A DNA stretch of 64,000 bases from Marisa cornuarietis (GCA_004794655.1 SMMW01000152.1:62001-126000); one strand, 5' to 3'. Positions 1-11,643 are shown, counted from the stretch's first letter. The notes: generated from the letters alone by a model not told the origin. Numbers and translations: made by a program.

Positions 1-880
1 AGCGACATGAAATTCTTGGCTAAGACAGCAGAGGCGTGTGATTTGATGAACTGTGCCCTCCATGTCTTGTCCAATCAAACACAGAGACAACGATACGACT
101 GTTGAAGCAAGGGATTCTTAGACTGGGACTGTTTGTAAAAGTGGTTTGAAAACTTGGTAGCTGGTAAATGTACAAGAAAAAACAAGACCAATTGTTTATT
201 TGTTGTTTAGGTTAGTTAAAGGCAGTAATACCCAACAACATGATCTTACTCCAGCGGTTATGTAATGCATTTATTCTGCAAGGTATGCTAACTTTCCTCC
301 ACTCAGAATGCAAATAAACAATCAAAAGCAAGCTGTAAGAGATTTTAAGGTAATCTCCCCAATTATTCCGTCTTTCCATCTCTTTCTTGCAGGTGTCTGA
401 CCCGTCCATTCAGTTAGAAATTTTCTAATGATAATGTCAGACTCGTGGCTAGTCAGTTGTCTGAGGATGGGTGAACAAAGGTAACAAAGTCTTGATTTGA
501 GCTTCTCATCACGTGGGTGCTTTAAGAGATTTGGAAGACAGAACTTGTCCCTTGCTCTGCGGTTTGCTCTAATGTTATTAGCATTGCTCATTAGTATCTT
601 TGTATCTGTTTTTCGTACCATCTGCATCCGTTATGCGCATAAGTCACTTGTACGTATTTGCATCTGTCATTTTTGTTTTAGTCATATGCACTTTTTGTTT
701 TGTCATTGCCAGTAACTATTTGCATTTTCACATAGTGTTCGTCATATGCCCGTTTCATTATTTTGTTTTTGTCACTGTCATTTTTGACTATACCACCGCT
801 TCTTAAAATGCAACATAACAAACAGAATAAGTGGATGAGCATTAGGAATTTAGTTGTGAGTAGGAATGTAAAGAGAAAGC
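1..880. other. unique sequence, no feature seen
   Basis: AT-rich sequence with short open frames on both strands that overlap one another and show no recognisable domain. The segment near 590-790 is T-rich on the + strand with several short near-repeats of a TTTGTCAT-like word. I see no splice-flanked coding block, tRNA or repeat family here. Confidence 0.6.
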
Positions 881-1140
881 GGATGGGCGATGGTTAGAGT
901 GCCAGCGTCCAAACTGAGAGCGCGCTAGTTCAATTCCCATTAAGCGCAGCAAACTTCTCCCAGTTGACTCAGCTGGCGGGACTGGGTATCTGACTCTGTA
1001 GAGGGTTGGGGGAGGTAAGGCAGCGAGGGAGATGAGATGGATTGGCAACGCCCTCACCTGAAGCTGGCCCCGAGAAAGTGGGGTCTCTAACACCTCATCT
1101 CCCAACTACTTGAAAAGGTTAGGCGATGACTTCTACCTTT
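881..1140 (+). mobile_element. tRNA-derived SINE, near full length
   Basis: The left part looks like a decayed tRNA promoter: GGTTAGAG after an A-box-like region near 886-900, then a B-box-like AGTTCAATTCC at 928-938 (tRNA T-loop consensus GGTTCGANTCC). A non-tRNA body follows, and the 3' part contains GGGGTCTCTAACACCTCATC followed by a GATGACTTCTACCTTT end. Two other places in the window share this 3' part (1237-1348 and 38579-38636), which supports a dispersed family. SINEs are copied by LINE machinery and transcribed by RNA polymerase III. The family name is not known to me. Confidence 0.7.
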
Positions 1141-1236
1141 TTCGGAATGTAAAACTGTTTTTTTCAAGTTTCCTCCTTCAGATAAAAAGAATAGTTGATA
1201 GTGAAAAGTAAAATATCGATGAAGTTTAGATTTTAC

Positions 1237-1348
1237 GTAAGGCAGCGAGGGAAAGGAGATGACATCACCTTCACGAAAAGTGAGGTCTTTAACACCTCAC
1301 CCCCCAACCACCTGAAAAAGGTTATGTGATGACCTTTACCTTTCTTTT
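1237..1348 (+). mobile_element. 5'-truncated second copy of the same SINE
   Basis: The copy starts at AAGGCAGCGAGGGA and runs through GTGAGGTCTTTAACACCTCA to a GATGACCTTTACCTTT end. It matches the last ~110 bp of the SINE at 881-1140, in the same orientation and about 100 bp downstream. It has lost the tRNA-like head. A 5'-truncated insertion or a local duplication would both explain it. No clear target duplication is seen. Confidence 0.7.
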
Positions 1349-1527
1349 ACCAGGTGAACAGCAAAAAGTTATAATTAACTGCTTGAAAATATGTCAGGTT
1401 CACGCTCATGTCGTAATATCGATAACAGACAGCTTCATGCAATTCTCCATTCGTCAATCTACCTTACCGTCTACGGGACAATCTTCAAAGAGATCAGAAT
1501 AATGCCGCTTTTTTGTCTTCCAAAGGC

Positions 1528-1650
1528 GACATGGCCAGTTTATGCCCCTCCTCCGCCATCTCTAAAGTCTGCAGGTTTGATCCCGCATTGTCAGACTGCC
1601 ACACTGAGGCTACGGCCTTGACCCCAGCATTTACCTGTCAAAGCTACTGA
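1528..1650 (+). mobile_element. tRNA-like SINE head, uncertain
   Basis: GGTTTGATCCC at 1573-1583 matches a tRNA B box well, and ATGGCCAGTTT at 1531-1541 is a plausible decayed A box about 32 bp upstream. No cloverleaf can be completed, so it is not an intact tRNA. It looks like the head of another SINE family. There is no second copy of the body in this window, so this call rests on the promoter boxes alone. Confidence 0.35.
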
Positions 1651-2289
1651 TGCCATACCACCCAAGTCGGTCTCTTCGGTCTGCTTGTGGTTGCCCTCCT
1701 CTCCGCCCCACGCATCAAACGGGAGAAATTTGGAACAAGACCCTTTTCTTGTTCCCATCCCACTGTCTAAAATTTTCTTTTCCTTTCTCTCTAACTTGTG
1801 TCTGAGTGCGAAATTAAAGTCCTACCTCAAAAATCCTCCACTTTCAGAAATTTCTTTCATAATCAAACCTACTGCCCCGCTCGTTTATCAGTTCTTCATC
1901 TTTATTCATGTCCTTTGTTCGTGTTCGCCAAGGTGCCATCCGCCTGCTGACACTTTTTGTATGTTTTACTGTCGGTTTGTTTGTAATCGTTGGTGTACAG
2001 AGCATTCAGATCGCATCCACACCAAAAAAAAAAAACGCTCTACAAATTCCTCTGTTAGTTTTCAAAACGACCAGATCGACTTACTCTACGGTACAGAGAT
2101 CGTGTCGGACAAAACAAAAGCATACAATAGTTAAAACCACAAACTAGAGTGCTGGTGCTGGTGCTGGTGCTAATGAAGTTGTTAAAAAGATGCAGTTAAA
2201 AGTGTCATGTCAGTTTGACTGCTAGTGCAAGATAAAAACCTGAAGTTAACCTTTCTTAACTACTTTGGATCTCGCGATCTTTATTCAGA
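1651..2289. other. unique sequence with a small GGTGCT repeat
   Basis: A 149-codon frame runs over 1685-2134 (+) but has a low-complexity, Ser/Phe-rich translation with no domain and no coding-like features. Four copies of GGTGCT lie at 2149-2171. Nothing else is supported. Confidence 0.5.

Positions 2290-2384
<95 letters not shown>
2290..2384. repeat. (CT)n(CA)n compound microsatellite
   Basis: About 7 CT units are followed by about 40 uninterrupted CA units. The array is dinucleotide-pure on the CA side. Confidence 0.97.
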
Positions 2385-2386
<2 letters not shown>

Positions 2387-3235
2387 GAGCACACATTAGC
2401 TCAGAACTCACTTACTCCTTTCATCCTTCAATATAAAATCGTTCTTATTAAATAAAGAAATACACGATTATTGAAATAACAAGGATTATAAGAGACACAA
2501 GATATGTTCAAGAAAGAATAAATATTTTTTTTCTTTTGTTTCCCTCGGGTCAAATGGTTTTGGTCATGTAAGAAACACACTACTGCACAGAGTTTAAAAC
2601 GAATAAATATACAAGATGAGGTTTATAAACAAAGACGGGAGAGAATCTATACACAGTTTATAAGGAGAGAAGTATGTCAAGTTTGAAATTACAATGGAGG
2701 AAAGACCTCGCGGACATTAACAGCAATTTGTTTCTACGATTTTGCTTATCTGAATGGTAAAATAAACAAGCGCCTTCTGCAGAGATGGAGCAAATTTCAA
2801 TAACCCGTCGTTCAAATTTTGACAATAAAACAACAGATACAATGTTTGTTAGGTTTTAAGTAGCCGTGCGCAGAAAGAATTTTTCAAACTAAAATGTGTG
2901 GAATATTTATTATATATGTTTACATATGCACAAGCTGTTGCTGACGAAGGCTCGCAAACAAGCAACCTTTCAGGCAGACACGCAGACAAGGAAAGAGAAA
3001 GAAACAAACAGACAAAAGGATAAATAATGATATAAGATAAAGGAAGTAAAAATATGAGGACGAGATAATTGTTTTCCTCAACATTCTATACTTTGCTGAA
3101 TTGTTGCAGTTAAACAATTTGAAATACGCAGTGTCTTCTACAAATTTAGAAGTAAACAAAAGGTGCAAAACAACATCTGAATCGCCAGATGCTGAGAATA
3201 TGAAGACACGAAGAGCAAACGTCACGTCGATGTAG
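2385..3235. other. unique AT-rich sequence
   Basis: No repeats or recognisable coding signal. A 152-codon frame on the - strand (2920-3378) has a hydrophobic stretch encoded by an A-rich segment, but no recognisable protein. It is treated as a chance frame. Confidence 0.55.
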
Positions 3236-3280
3236 CTTAACTCCCTTGTAACTTCACTCCCTTGTAACTTAACTCCCTTG
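3236..3280 (+). repeat. 16-bp short tandem repeat, 2.8 copies
   Basis: CTTAACTCCCTTGTAA is repeated as CTTCACTCCCTTGTAA and a partial CTTAACTCCCTTG. It is a small local triplication. Confidence 0.9.
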
Positions 3281-3565
3281 CGGTCAAGGCCTGATTGTGC
3301 CAATGATCGGCCATTTGACAAGGATCCTGGGAGCTGTTCTTTAAAAATTACGCTGCATTTTGAGAGTAAATGTCGCAATTCCTCGCAGCGACTGGGGGGG
3401 GGGGGAAATTGCTGGTTTCGACATCAAAGAGTTAATTTTCTCGATCTATTCTGCGAAGGGAAAAGACGGATTTTAGGCTAAGAATTTCATGTCCGGCTGG
3501 AGGTGATGTTAGGTTTTAGGACATAAAATGCTTCCAACACGCATGCGCTCAAACACGCGCCCGTT

Positions 3566-3619
3566 CGCACGCACGCACACACACACACACGCACGCACGC
3601 ACGCACGCACGCACGCACG
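3566..3619. repeat. (CA)n/(CGCA)n microsatellite
   Basis: GCAC-type units flank a short CA run and continue as about eight GCAC units. A 12-G run lies about 160 bp upstream at 3394-3405. Alternating purine and pyrimidine makes it Z-DNA-prone. Confidence 0.95.
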
Positions 3620-4904
3620 GATATATAAATTACTCTGAGGAAAATTGCTGGGTTTAATAACCATGTCTACATTTTTATTCTACTGAGACATTTTGGCTAT
3701 AACGTCCGCTTATAGAACAATCGGTGCAGCGCCATCTCTTAAAAATATACGTTTTGCACCTGTTTCAAGATTTAGGCTATCGTAATCTTTTCTAATTAGT
3801 CCTTGCAATCCACAGCCGCGTGTTTAGCTATGACATTTATGAAACCCTTTAACCGCTAGGCAGTTCCTGAATAAAAGATTCTTGTTAAATCATTACGTTT
3901 ATTTTTATCATGCTCCCCCCTAACCATTTTAACCCAGAAATAAATTACAAGGTGTGTGATTCTATGAAGAATTCTTCCTCTTCTAATGCAAGTAATTTCC
4001 TCCACAGAGCAGTAATTTGTTTATTTAATGAATTAGCCAGTCGTGCTCCTGCTACCACGTGCCGTAGACACTGTACATCCCCTTCGTCTAGAAGTCGTAG
4101 GATCAGCGAGAGTGGTTCACCGTGGCTAGAGCAGTACTTATATTTGAAAAAAAACCTTTTTCATCGTCATCCAAGCTCAGCTGTTTGCCCGCAGAAGTCA
4201 GAGAGCAGGTCTTATAGTTATCGCATGCCAATGGCCAAGAAGCAGCGTGCACTGATCACAGGGCCAACAGTTACCTGCTTTAACCCCCCGCCGTGCAGCT
4301 ACATCCGGGCAAGTCGGCAGACAGCCGGCACCTTGTTGGATGTTTTCCTCACGTGAGAGAGTGCACTTTCCGCCGCCACCTCCCGGTTCAATCACTTAAC
4401 GTGGCGATGGGTTAATCCTGACCTGAGAAGGCTTTTGTACTTCATCTGTCTGTGACGACTGCAGGCCGGGACTGACTGATTGGCGGTGCGTGCCGGGCAT
4501 CCCATAATGCATTTCTCAACACCCCCCCCTCCTCCAACATCAGGAGCCCCTCCCTTCTTTTTTTATTCTCTTTTTCCTTTTCGGTAATTTGCATCCCCTA
4601 AGAGAAATACCCATTTATTCATCCTCTTGCCCACGCAACGCATGTTCTGTCGCTGAAGCATATTTTGTCCAGCCTGAACTTTTCTGTTTCTCTTTGTAAA
4701 AAAAAGACAGCCTATACAAATCTTAGAAGACGCATCCCAAGAAAAAAGATAAATATTAACATCTTTACAGCCAAGTAGTTTTAGTGACGATGTAATTGGC
4801 TCACTGTGTTTAGGCGGAGCCCCACCTTCTCTTTCACTGTTTTTACCCATTTCTTATGGACAACTCCTGGATGGGTACAGGTGAGTTTTCAGTACACAGG
4901 CCAG
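3620..4904. other. unique sequence, one unrecognised 148-codon frame
   Basis: A + frame at 3910-4356 begins with ATG and encodes a Ser/Arg-rich 148-residue product that I do not recognise. It contains no hydrophobic signal, domain or repeat that I can name. A frame this long can occur by chance in 64 kb of sequence, and it is not flanked by convincing splice or promoter signals. Treat it as unproven. Confidence 0.45.
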
Positions 4905-5885
4905 ACTTTTTGCTCAGCAGTTCAGTGGACTAATCACCAGGATTCGACAGAGTGTGCCACGAGGGTTTATGGCAGGTGATGCAAGAAAGTTAACATCGAA
5001 AATTGCCTCGTTAAAGTCATCGAAGCGCTGTATAACCAAATAGGAGCTTACTTTTGCACTACGTAGGGGTACCACAGGGATGCGCCTTACCACCGGTGCT
5101 GTTTAACATTATTTTGGAGAACATCATCCATGAAATCGTCCGCGACCATCCCACTTCCATGACATTGGTGGAGGGCCGATCTGCAGCCTACCCTTTGCAG
5201 AACATATACACTTGTTAGCAGGTACTAACAAAGAACTCCAAGATCTTATCGTTAGTCTGACATTCAATGGAATGGAACCAGCACTGACAAGAGCAAAGTT
5301 ATGAACATTGGCAACGCCAAAGCAAAGACTGACGTGAACAGCGTTCAGCTAGAAAGGGGGTAAGCAGCGTACTTGAGAGCCACCCTTTCCAGAGACGGCT
5401 AAGCTGGATCAGGTTTACTAACAAAGTACAGTCTACACAAATCTCTTGTAGTACTAATCAGGATGTGAAACGTGGATCTTCTCGCCGACACGAGTGTAGA
5501 ATCCAGGCATTCGAGAGCAAGTGTTTGAGAAGGCTTATCATACAAAGAACATAAATCCAACGACTTTGTAAGAAACAAGATGGCCACAGTCGTAGGACAC
5601 CAGGAGCCTCTACTATCAACAGTCAAGCAAAGTAAACTAGTCTTCTTTGGTCACGTGACCCGGCACGACACCTTGTCGAAGACTGTCCTTCAAGGCACCT
5701 CGGAGGGTGGCCGACACCGCGGTGGTCAGAGAAAGAACTGACTTACGAACGTCAAAGACTCGACTGGTCGTCCTGTACAGAACCTGCTGACTCTCGTCCA
5801 AAATAGTCAATAGTGGCGGGCCCTGTCAGCTGCCACCTCTATCAATGTACTCCCTCCAGTCAAGTACCACACTTACTGACTGACG
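4905..5885 (+). pseudogene. decayed non-LTR retrotransposon, reverse transcriptase and C-terminal region
   Basis: Shifting between frames, a LINE reverse transcriptase can be followed. An FDRVCHEGLWQVMQ block lies at about 4943, and GVPQGCALPPVLFNI (RT motif region 4) at about 5066. IGGGPICSLPFA then leads into FAEH at 5194-5205, where active RTs have FADD. TDKSKVMNIGN, AYLRATLSRDG and CETW follow. Near 5650 there is FGHVTRHDTLSKTVLQGT, then a Gly/Arg-rich block and a W-T-containing C-terminus. This tail is typical of endonuclease-reverse-transcriptase LINEs seen in many invertebrate genomes. There are several stops and frameshifts, and the 5' endonuclease part is missing. The 3' end is a short TACTGACTGAC repeat. 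The element cannot be active. The clade (RTE-, I- or Jockey-like) cannot be fixed by eye. Confidence 0.85.
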
Positions 5886-6699
5886 ACTGACTAATGGCCC
5901 ATTCAAAAACAATTTTTCCTAGTTATTATACATGGAATTTGTTTTTACATTTTTCAACATTCATGGGCACCAGTAAAAATAATACGAAAGTATTTTAAGC
6001 CAAAGAGAGGCAAACATCAGAAAACATTCCAAACTGACCAGTCACTGATCTTTGACTAATGGTCGAATCACGGCTGTCTCTGCTTCAACCCAAGATGAAG
6101 TCACCCCAGTACTCGTAAGCCGATGCAGTTTTGTTATTTGAGAGACCCTATCTCGCTGATTTGGATGCTCTGTCTCAGTATTTAGGATGCCCTGATCTGC
6201 ATTTTCATAGCTTTCAAAACACCGTCAACGTTGCACACTTTTTGTTTTCTTGAACTGTTTTGGTTCTTTGATTTAAAAACTGCATGAAACTGTGCAAGCT
6301 CCAAGCTAGTTTATATGTTTATATGGCTTCACCAACTTCTGTTACAAATCGCGTACAACAGGGAACAGGGTCAGTCCAGAAGTTTTAGATCGGTGCAACT
6401 AACCTAAAAGGAAAATAATTCCCTCACATGTTCATACAAAGTTTTTGTAGAAAAATTTTTGATAAGAAAAAAAACCTCTTACCCAGTAGTCAGTATTAAA
6501 GTCTAGTAATCGCTTATCGTAAGAACGCAGGTTCTTCAAATAGTACAAGGCCGTGGATATAAAGCAGAGATACATCACTATCATCGTGGTTGGCTTTACT
6601 CCCTTCACTACCTACAGCCTTAGCAAACCTCCCATGGTCAACAATGTGAACCATACGCATGACGGGGACCTGTAGATTACAAGTCGACTTTCTTATTAT
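5886..6699. other. unique sequence, no feature seen
   Basis: AT-rich, no extended open frame and no repeat recognised. Confidence 0.6.
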
Positions 6700-6807
6700 G
6701 CCTGTGCCTAAGACCTCGTCATGCTAACACTAAGTTTGGAGTAAGGTTACCCCTTCTTCATGGCTGCAGCCCCAGGTGTTGACATTAGATTGAAATAAAC
6801 GAGATGC
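6700..6807 (+). mobile_element. 3' fragment of a dispersed repeat (copy 1 of 3)
   Basis: Contains GGAGTAAGGTTACCCCTTCTTCATGGCTGCAGCCCC-like sequence followed by GATTGAAATAAACGAGATG. The same order of words occurs at 22100-22175 and 37762-37845. The conserved end, ACTGAARTAAACGAG after GGCCCC, marks a common 3' boundary, as expected for 5'-truncated retrocopies. The family is unknown. Confidence 0.65.
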
Positions 6808-7600
6808 TTAGCTTCACAAGGTTTTTTTTATTTACATTAATGTCTACTGTTGCCTCCTTGGCATTCACGTTATGTAGTTAATTAATACCAATGAAGTCCT
6901 AAGTGGCTGATTGACATTCCTCCAGCAGATGTCGCTGTTCCTCTCTGTTCCCGATCAACTCGCTGTCATAGGTTGCAGTGCGTGGAGCGCTCGCGGCAGT
7001 GTGGGGATTCGGTAATTATCTCAAAAGAACATGTTGGAGCGAATTTCATCTCGCTTGTATGGCCTCCTTGTAATTCCTCCTTCCTATGTGACTTACTGCA
7101 TCGCGCTGGGCGTTCTGAACAAGAAGTCAAGAAGGAAAGTAGAAATTGAATCAGACGGACGACTAAAGGTCTGGAAGAAACCTTAGCATTAGATGTGCGA
7201 ATACAGTGAAGATATGATTCAAGTTTTTGATCGAACTATCTCTCTGTGAAAATCAACGAAATAAGCTTTTCTAAAAGGAAGAAAACAAAATAAATAAAAA
7301 AAGAAGTGAGCAAGGTATGCAGGAGAAAAAGAAAGAGGAAAATAAAAACACTGTGCTCTCATTGTCAGAAAGAGTGAGATACAAGCTAACTAAACTGTAT
7401 TTCAGGTGTAAGCAAGTCTGCGTATGTTTTTGAATGTTTGTCTTCGCATGAATGTTTGTATGCGTGCGTTTGTGTGAGTTTTAGTGTGTGTGTGTGCGTG
7501 CTTTTGTCTGCCGATTTGAACACTTTTTTTAACTGTTGGTCTTATTTCAGCATGTTTGTCTTCCTGCGTGTCCCGCTCTAAAAATGTCCTTTTTTTATTG
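6808..7600. other. unique sequence with short GT-rich part
   Basis: Contains a loose GTGTGT-rich patch at about 7440-7505. A short frame near 7031 (MLERISSRLYGLLVIPP) ends after about 50 codons at 7183 and has no recognised homologue. No gene is supported. Confidence 0.5.
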
Positions 7601-7663
7601 ATATAATTATTACCTATTTTTGTTTATATAATTATTACCTATTTCTATTTATATAATTATTAC
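7601..7663 (+). repeat. 25-bp tandem repeat, 2.5 copies
   Basis: ATATAATTATTACCTATTT followed by a variable TTGTTT/CTATTT end, repeated exactly at 25-bp spacing (7601, 7626, 7651). Confidence 0.92.
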
Positions 7664-7837
7664 ACTTTATGTTTTTCATAATTTGTTTATTATCTGCTCT
7701 CCCAATCGTATTGTTGATTTCTCTTATCCTATGTTTTGAGTGACTTTTCAGAGCAGAAAAAATGTACAAGCCATCTTCGCGGTCGATTCATTGTCACCTT
7801 ATTGACACGGATAAAAAGTACCTAGAACTCTTGTCAA

Positions 7838-8410
7838 AAATCCTGTTAATTAAACCCTAATCAAGGAAATCATCTAATTTACCTTTTAACTGTAACCTGA
7901 TGAAGAAAACTTTTCTAATTACCTGTTCACCTGAGCCCAAGGAATATTCCATATTCCTTATGGTGGAAATGTTTCACATTCCCTGTTCCCTGTCACCTGA
8001 TAGGGAATATTCCAAATTATTTTCTACCATAAAAAAACGATGGAAATATTCCATATTATCTGTTCACAATGACCTAATCCTGGACATGTCCTTAACTCTC
8101 TGTTCAACCTTATCACAGACACGTTCATACTGATATGCTCACCTTAACCTAAAAACTTTCTAATTTAGCTTTGCCTAACCTGATCGTGGACACTTGTTCA
8201 CTAGCACCTAATGATGGAAATTTTCCAAACTACCAGTAAAACTTAATCTAAATTACCTGTTAACTTTAACCCGTGCATTAAGCTCTTTCCAATTAGCTTA
8301 TCACAACGACTTGACCACGGAACTTTCCCAAATTACAATTATACCTTAAGCTAATCCGGTCAATGCCACTAATTACCTGTTAACTATAACCGAATCGTAG
8401 AAATGTTTGG
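7838..8410 (+). repeat. highly diverged ~40-bp tandem repeat (old satellite)
   Basis: About 14-16 units can be lined up by eye. Each starts with AATTACCTGTTAACT or a variant, continues with TAACCTAATCGTGG and ends in AAATTTTCC or AATATTCC. Good examples start near 7877, 7916, 8251 and 8371. Units differ at many positions and some are truncated to about 25 bp, so this is an old array. It is not coding. Confidence 0.75.
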
Positions 8411-9103
8411 CTTTATTTTTCTAGGGATACAAACTGAAACTTAAGCTACGGGGTTTTAATGGAGGACGTAGTCATTGTTGTTCAGAGCGCAGTAAGGAAG
8501 CATCATCTTCTCACTAAACCTCCGCAAAACACCAGTTGGTACCAAAAGTCTGCGAAAACAGACCTGAACTCTTTTAGTCTAGTGAAGGTGACACTAGCTT
8601 AGACCGCGTCTCAGTTCGAAAAGGAGGCTTTGCATCCGTCTTTGCTCAGCCTTATATCAGGCATAATGCGAGGTGCAGGGAGTGGGGAGACAGAGAAGGA
8701 GGAGAGAGATAGATCGCAGACAGCCAGGAATAAAGGGCCTAAAGATACTGTCGAGAGCTTTTACGCCTGTCTCTCACAAGTTGGTTACTTAACTCGCTCT
8801 CCCCCCCAAAAAAAAAAAAAAAAAAAAATCCCACGGTCTACGTTTTACGGGGAACAAAAAGTTCTGCAGACTTGCCCTCGCCTGACCTTTGCTCTTTGCC
8901 GCCTTCTTTTCCTCCGATAACAGCCCTCTCATCCGCCGCAAGCTGCGGTCGGCAGTAGCCTGTCATGGACTTTTCTCCTGAAACCTAGTCCCTCGCCGCT
9001 TTCTTCCATTTCTACTTTACTGCCACTTAGATAGCAGATTGTCAACATTTGAAAGATGTGATTTATGGTTCTCTGGCCTATCTTTGTCTCCCTGATTATA
9101 TGT
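8411..9103. other. unique sequence with poly-A tract
   Basis: Holds an A21 run at 8808-8828 preceded by C7. Otherwise nothing is recognised. Confidence 0.55.
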
Positions 9104-9373
9104 CAGGGGCCAGTTGCACAACACATTTCTAATTTTAAACACTTTTTGGCCTTAACTCTATTTAGATAATTAGTTGAAAGTGCACACCACAGTTTTAGAA
9201 TTTTTAAAACTAAAACTGCTTTAAGTAAGATAAAGTTGTTTAAGTCTGACTGTCCGTCCTGTCAGTACAAATTGTGGTAAGTTTTTCTGCAATGCATCAA
9301 AATGGCTAAGAAGAGAATTTGCTTCATAAGAACAGTTGTAAGGTTTAGAAACGTGTTGCGCATCTGGCCGCAG
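9104..9373 (+). mobile_element. MITE, copy 1 (~268 bp)
   Basis: The left end is GGGGCCAGTTGCACAACA. The right end, GTTTAGAAACGTGTTGCGCATCTGGCC, is its decayed inverted copy. The interior is nearly identical to a second copy at 35141-35410, including the words CTAATTTTAAACACTTTT, ACTGCTTTAAGTAAGATAAAG and GTCCGTCCTGTCAGTACAA. It is AT-rich and non-coding, so it is a non-autonomous DNA transposon. I cannot identify the superfamily or a clear target duplication. Confidence 0.85.
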
Positions 9374-11643
9374 ACCTCTCCAACATCTTTCACCATAAAT
9401 ATACTTTAATTTTACTTACTTCTGCAACACGAGTCTCAAACAAAACAGCATACATTGTGGAGGAAAATCGTTGTCAGTCTGCCCGCTATATCTGTGAGTA
9501 AATGAATGGAAGAAAGAATGAGAAAGAAGTAAAATGAAAGTGAGAACGGAAGGTCAAAAGGAAGTATAAATGTCGATATGTTGGTAGAGGGAAAAGGAAT
9601 GCCAGCAGAGGGCTGTGTGTGATGAGTCTGGTCGCCAAGTCGCTGCCATCGCATTCCCCCCCACCCCCCGTCAGCGAAGTCTCTCTTCCCTCCCTACACG
9701 AATGGTTCCCCATCAAACACGTCCAACAGTCAGCGAATCTCTGCTTGATGAACGAGCGCCCTCTTCTGGGCGGGAATCTCACGAGACCTCGCGTTTTCGT
9801 CACCCAAACCTCCAGCCATGTTTTGGGAAGGAGACAGAGAATGCTGTTTGGTTGCCGCAATTCTTCTTCCTCGTCTTCTTTTCCTCCAGCATTTTTTGCG
9901 GCATCCCCGTCTTGACATCACTCTCCGGAGACTGAGGGACAAGAGTTCAAGCCGGCAGGGAGTAGTTGCGTATGCTTCACAGACTTTCAGGATAATACCC
10001 TGCCAGACCCATGCGCAAACCTCAAGACAGTCATTCCCATCTTTGAGGTACTCACGCTGGATGTCTAGGCTGCGGGAAGGTGATGAATAAGTAGAAAGAG
10101 ACTTTTTAATTCCTCTCCAAGGAGGTCATTTTTGCAGAAGAGAAGACGATGCTGGAGTCCTAGAGAAAATAGTTCCAAGTCAAACCGAAGCATACAGTCT
10201 TTGATTTATGTCTCCGTAACATTCTTTCTTTTCCTACATCCCCACTAAAGGACTGAACCCTTTATACCGATGTTTGCACATCAGAGTCAGCTTCGTAAAA
10301 AAAGATTGATCAAGTCTCGAAGCGAAACGAGATGTTTCCGATGTTTGCGATTGTAAAGTCTGACGATAAAAAATGAGTCTTTAAACAAAATATCTCTGGA
10401 CGTGGCAGTTGAATAGGTCGCAAGTCTTTTCACGTTTTCCATGACCCATCTCTTAGCCAGCATCTCTGTCAAAGTGACAACTGGACTGAATGGAGATGCC
10501 CATGTACAAGTCCTTTTTTTGCTGAAAGCCTCTATTTGATTAACCGCGCTTGTGACTTGAGCGATCAACAGGTGCTGGGTCCAATCGATCCTCAGGTTTC
10601 CTAAACTGTCGAGCTGGAAGGAGAACTAGGAAGCTTTTCACATTTGTTGGAAAGCAAGAAATACATAGGTTGTATTGGTGTCCATGATGGATAATATCCT
10701 CCTCCACGGTGACCTCTTTCCTACCACACTACTGCATTCTCAACATTGTCGATGTTTCTAACACGATTCCTTGAAAGAATATTATGACAATATTTTGCTT
10801 TGCCTGGGGGGGGGAGAAGAAATACCTTTCTGTTGGTTATCTCCCTGAACACGGGCTGATATCTTTGCCAATAAATCTTGAAAAATGTTTGATTGTGTCT
10901 TTGTGCTGTCATGGTTTTATTTTGTTTTTATGGGCATCTCTGGTTTGGGGAGTAATCGATCCAAAGGAGTTTTGTAAAATACATTTATAAAATAGACAGG
11001 GCTATGTGCACTACACACACGAATTATAAATTTCTTCGCCTTCGTTCTTAAAGTAAAATAAATCTGTTTGTCAAGCGCAGACGCAGTCGTTCTCCGAATG
11101 TATCGTGGTTGTTTTTTTTTCACGCAGATAAAAGTCGTTGGAGTTGATGTAGTGCAAATGTTAGTGTCTGCGAGTATTTGCCTCTGTACGCTGGTGTACA
11201 TGTGTATAGGTCTGTACTAGGGAAGCCTAGGAAAACCATTTACTCTGTTGTTAGCATCTGGCCAGCTTGTCTGAACGGTATACAAAAGTGTTATATATTG
11301 TGATTAAGGGTCTATAAAGTGGGAAGAATGGTAAGCAAGTTCGTTATTTACCAGCCATCTGTCACCGTCATGGAGTGAAGTCAAGCGAAAGCTAGGGTAA
11401 ACTCGAAATTACCTATCCCCCAGGTGCGCAAAGTGGTGCCCTACTTGTACACCAGGAACTATTTAGGTTACTAGAGCTTAGAGTCTGACAGTCCTGTTCG
11501 ACACTAAGTTTATCTAGGTCTTATTTTTAAAACATTTTAAAAACAATTCAATCTTCCCTTTCAAATGTTTAGGGTCTTTGGCCTCAGTACAACAACTGTC
11601 TAAGAAAGACTTAACCAAACTTTATTTATTTATTTTAATTTTT
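9374..11643. other. unique sequence, overlapping chance frames
   Basis: At 9600-10090 several overlapping frames are open on both strands because the segment is CT/GA-rich and poor in stops. None gives a recognisable protein. A 93-codon - frame (10287-10568) and others are likewise unrecognised. A G9 run lies near 10806. No repeat family is seen. Confidence 0.5.

Noticed and set aside
2290..2384. CRISPR-like or spaced repeats among the microsatellites
   Set aside because: All are simple di-, tri- or tetranucleotide runs without spacers; this is eukaryotic DNA.
5653..5662. GTCACGTGAC E-box as a regulatory site
   Set aside because: It lies inside the decayed LINE, where the word encodes a conserved Gly-His-Val-Thr stretch.
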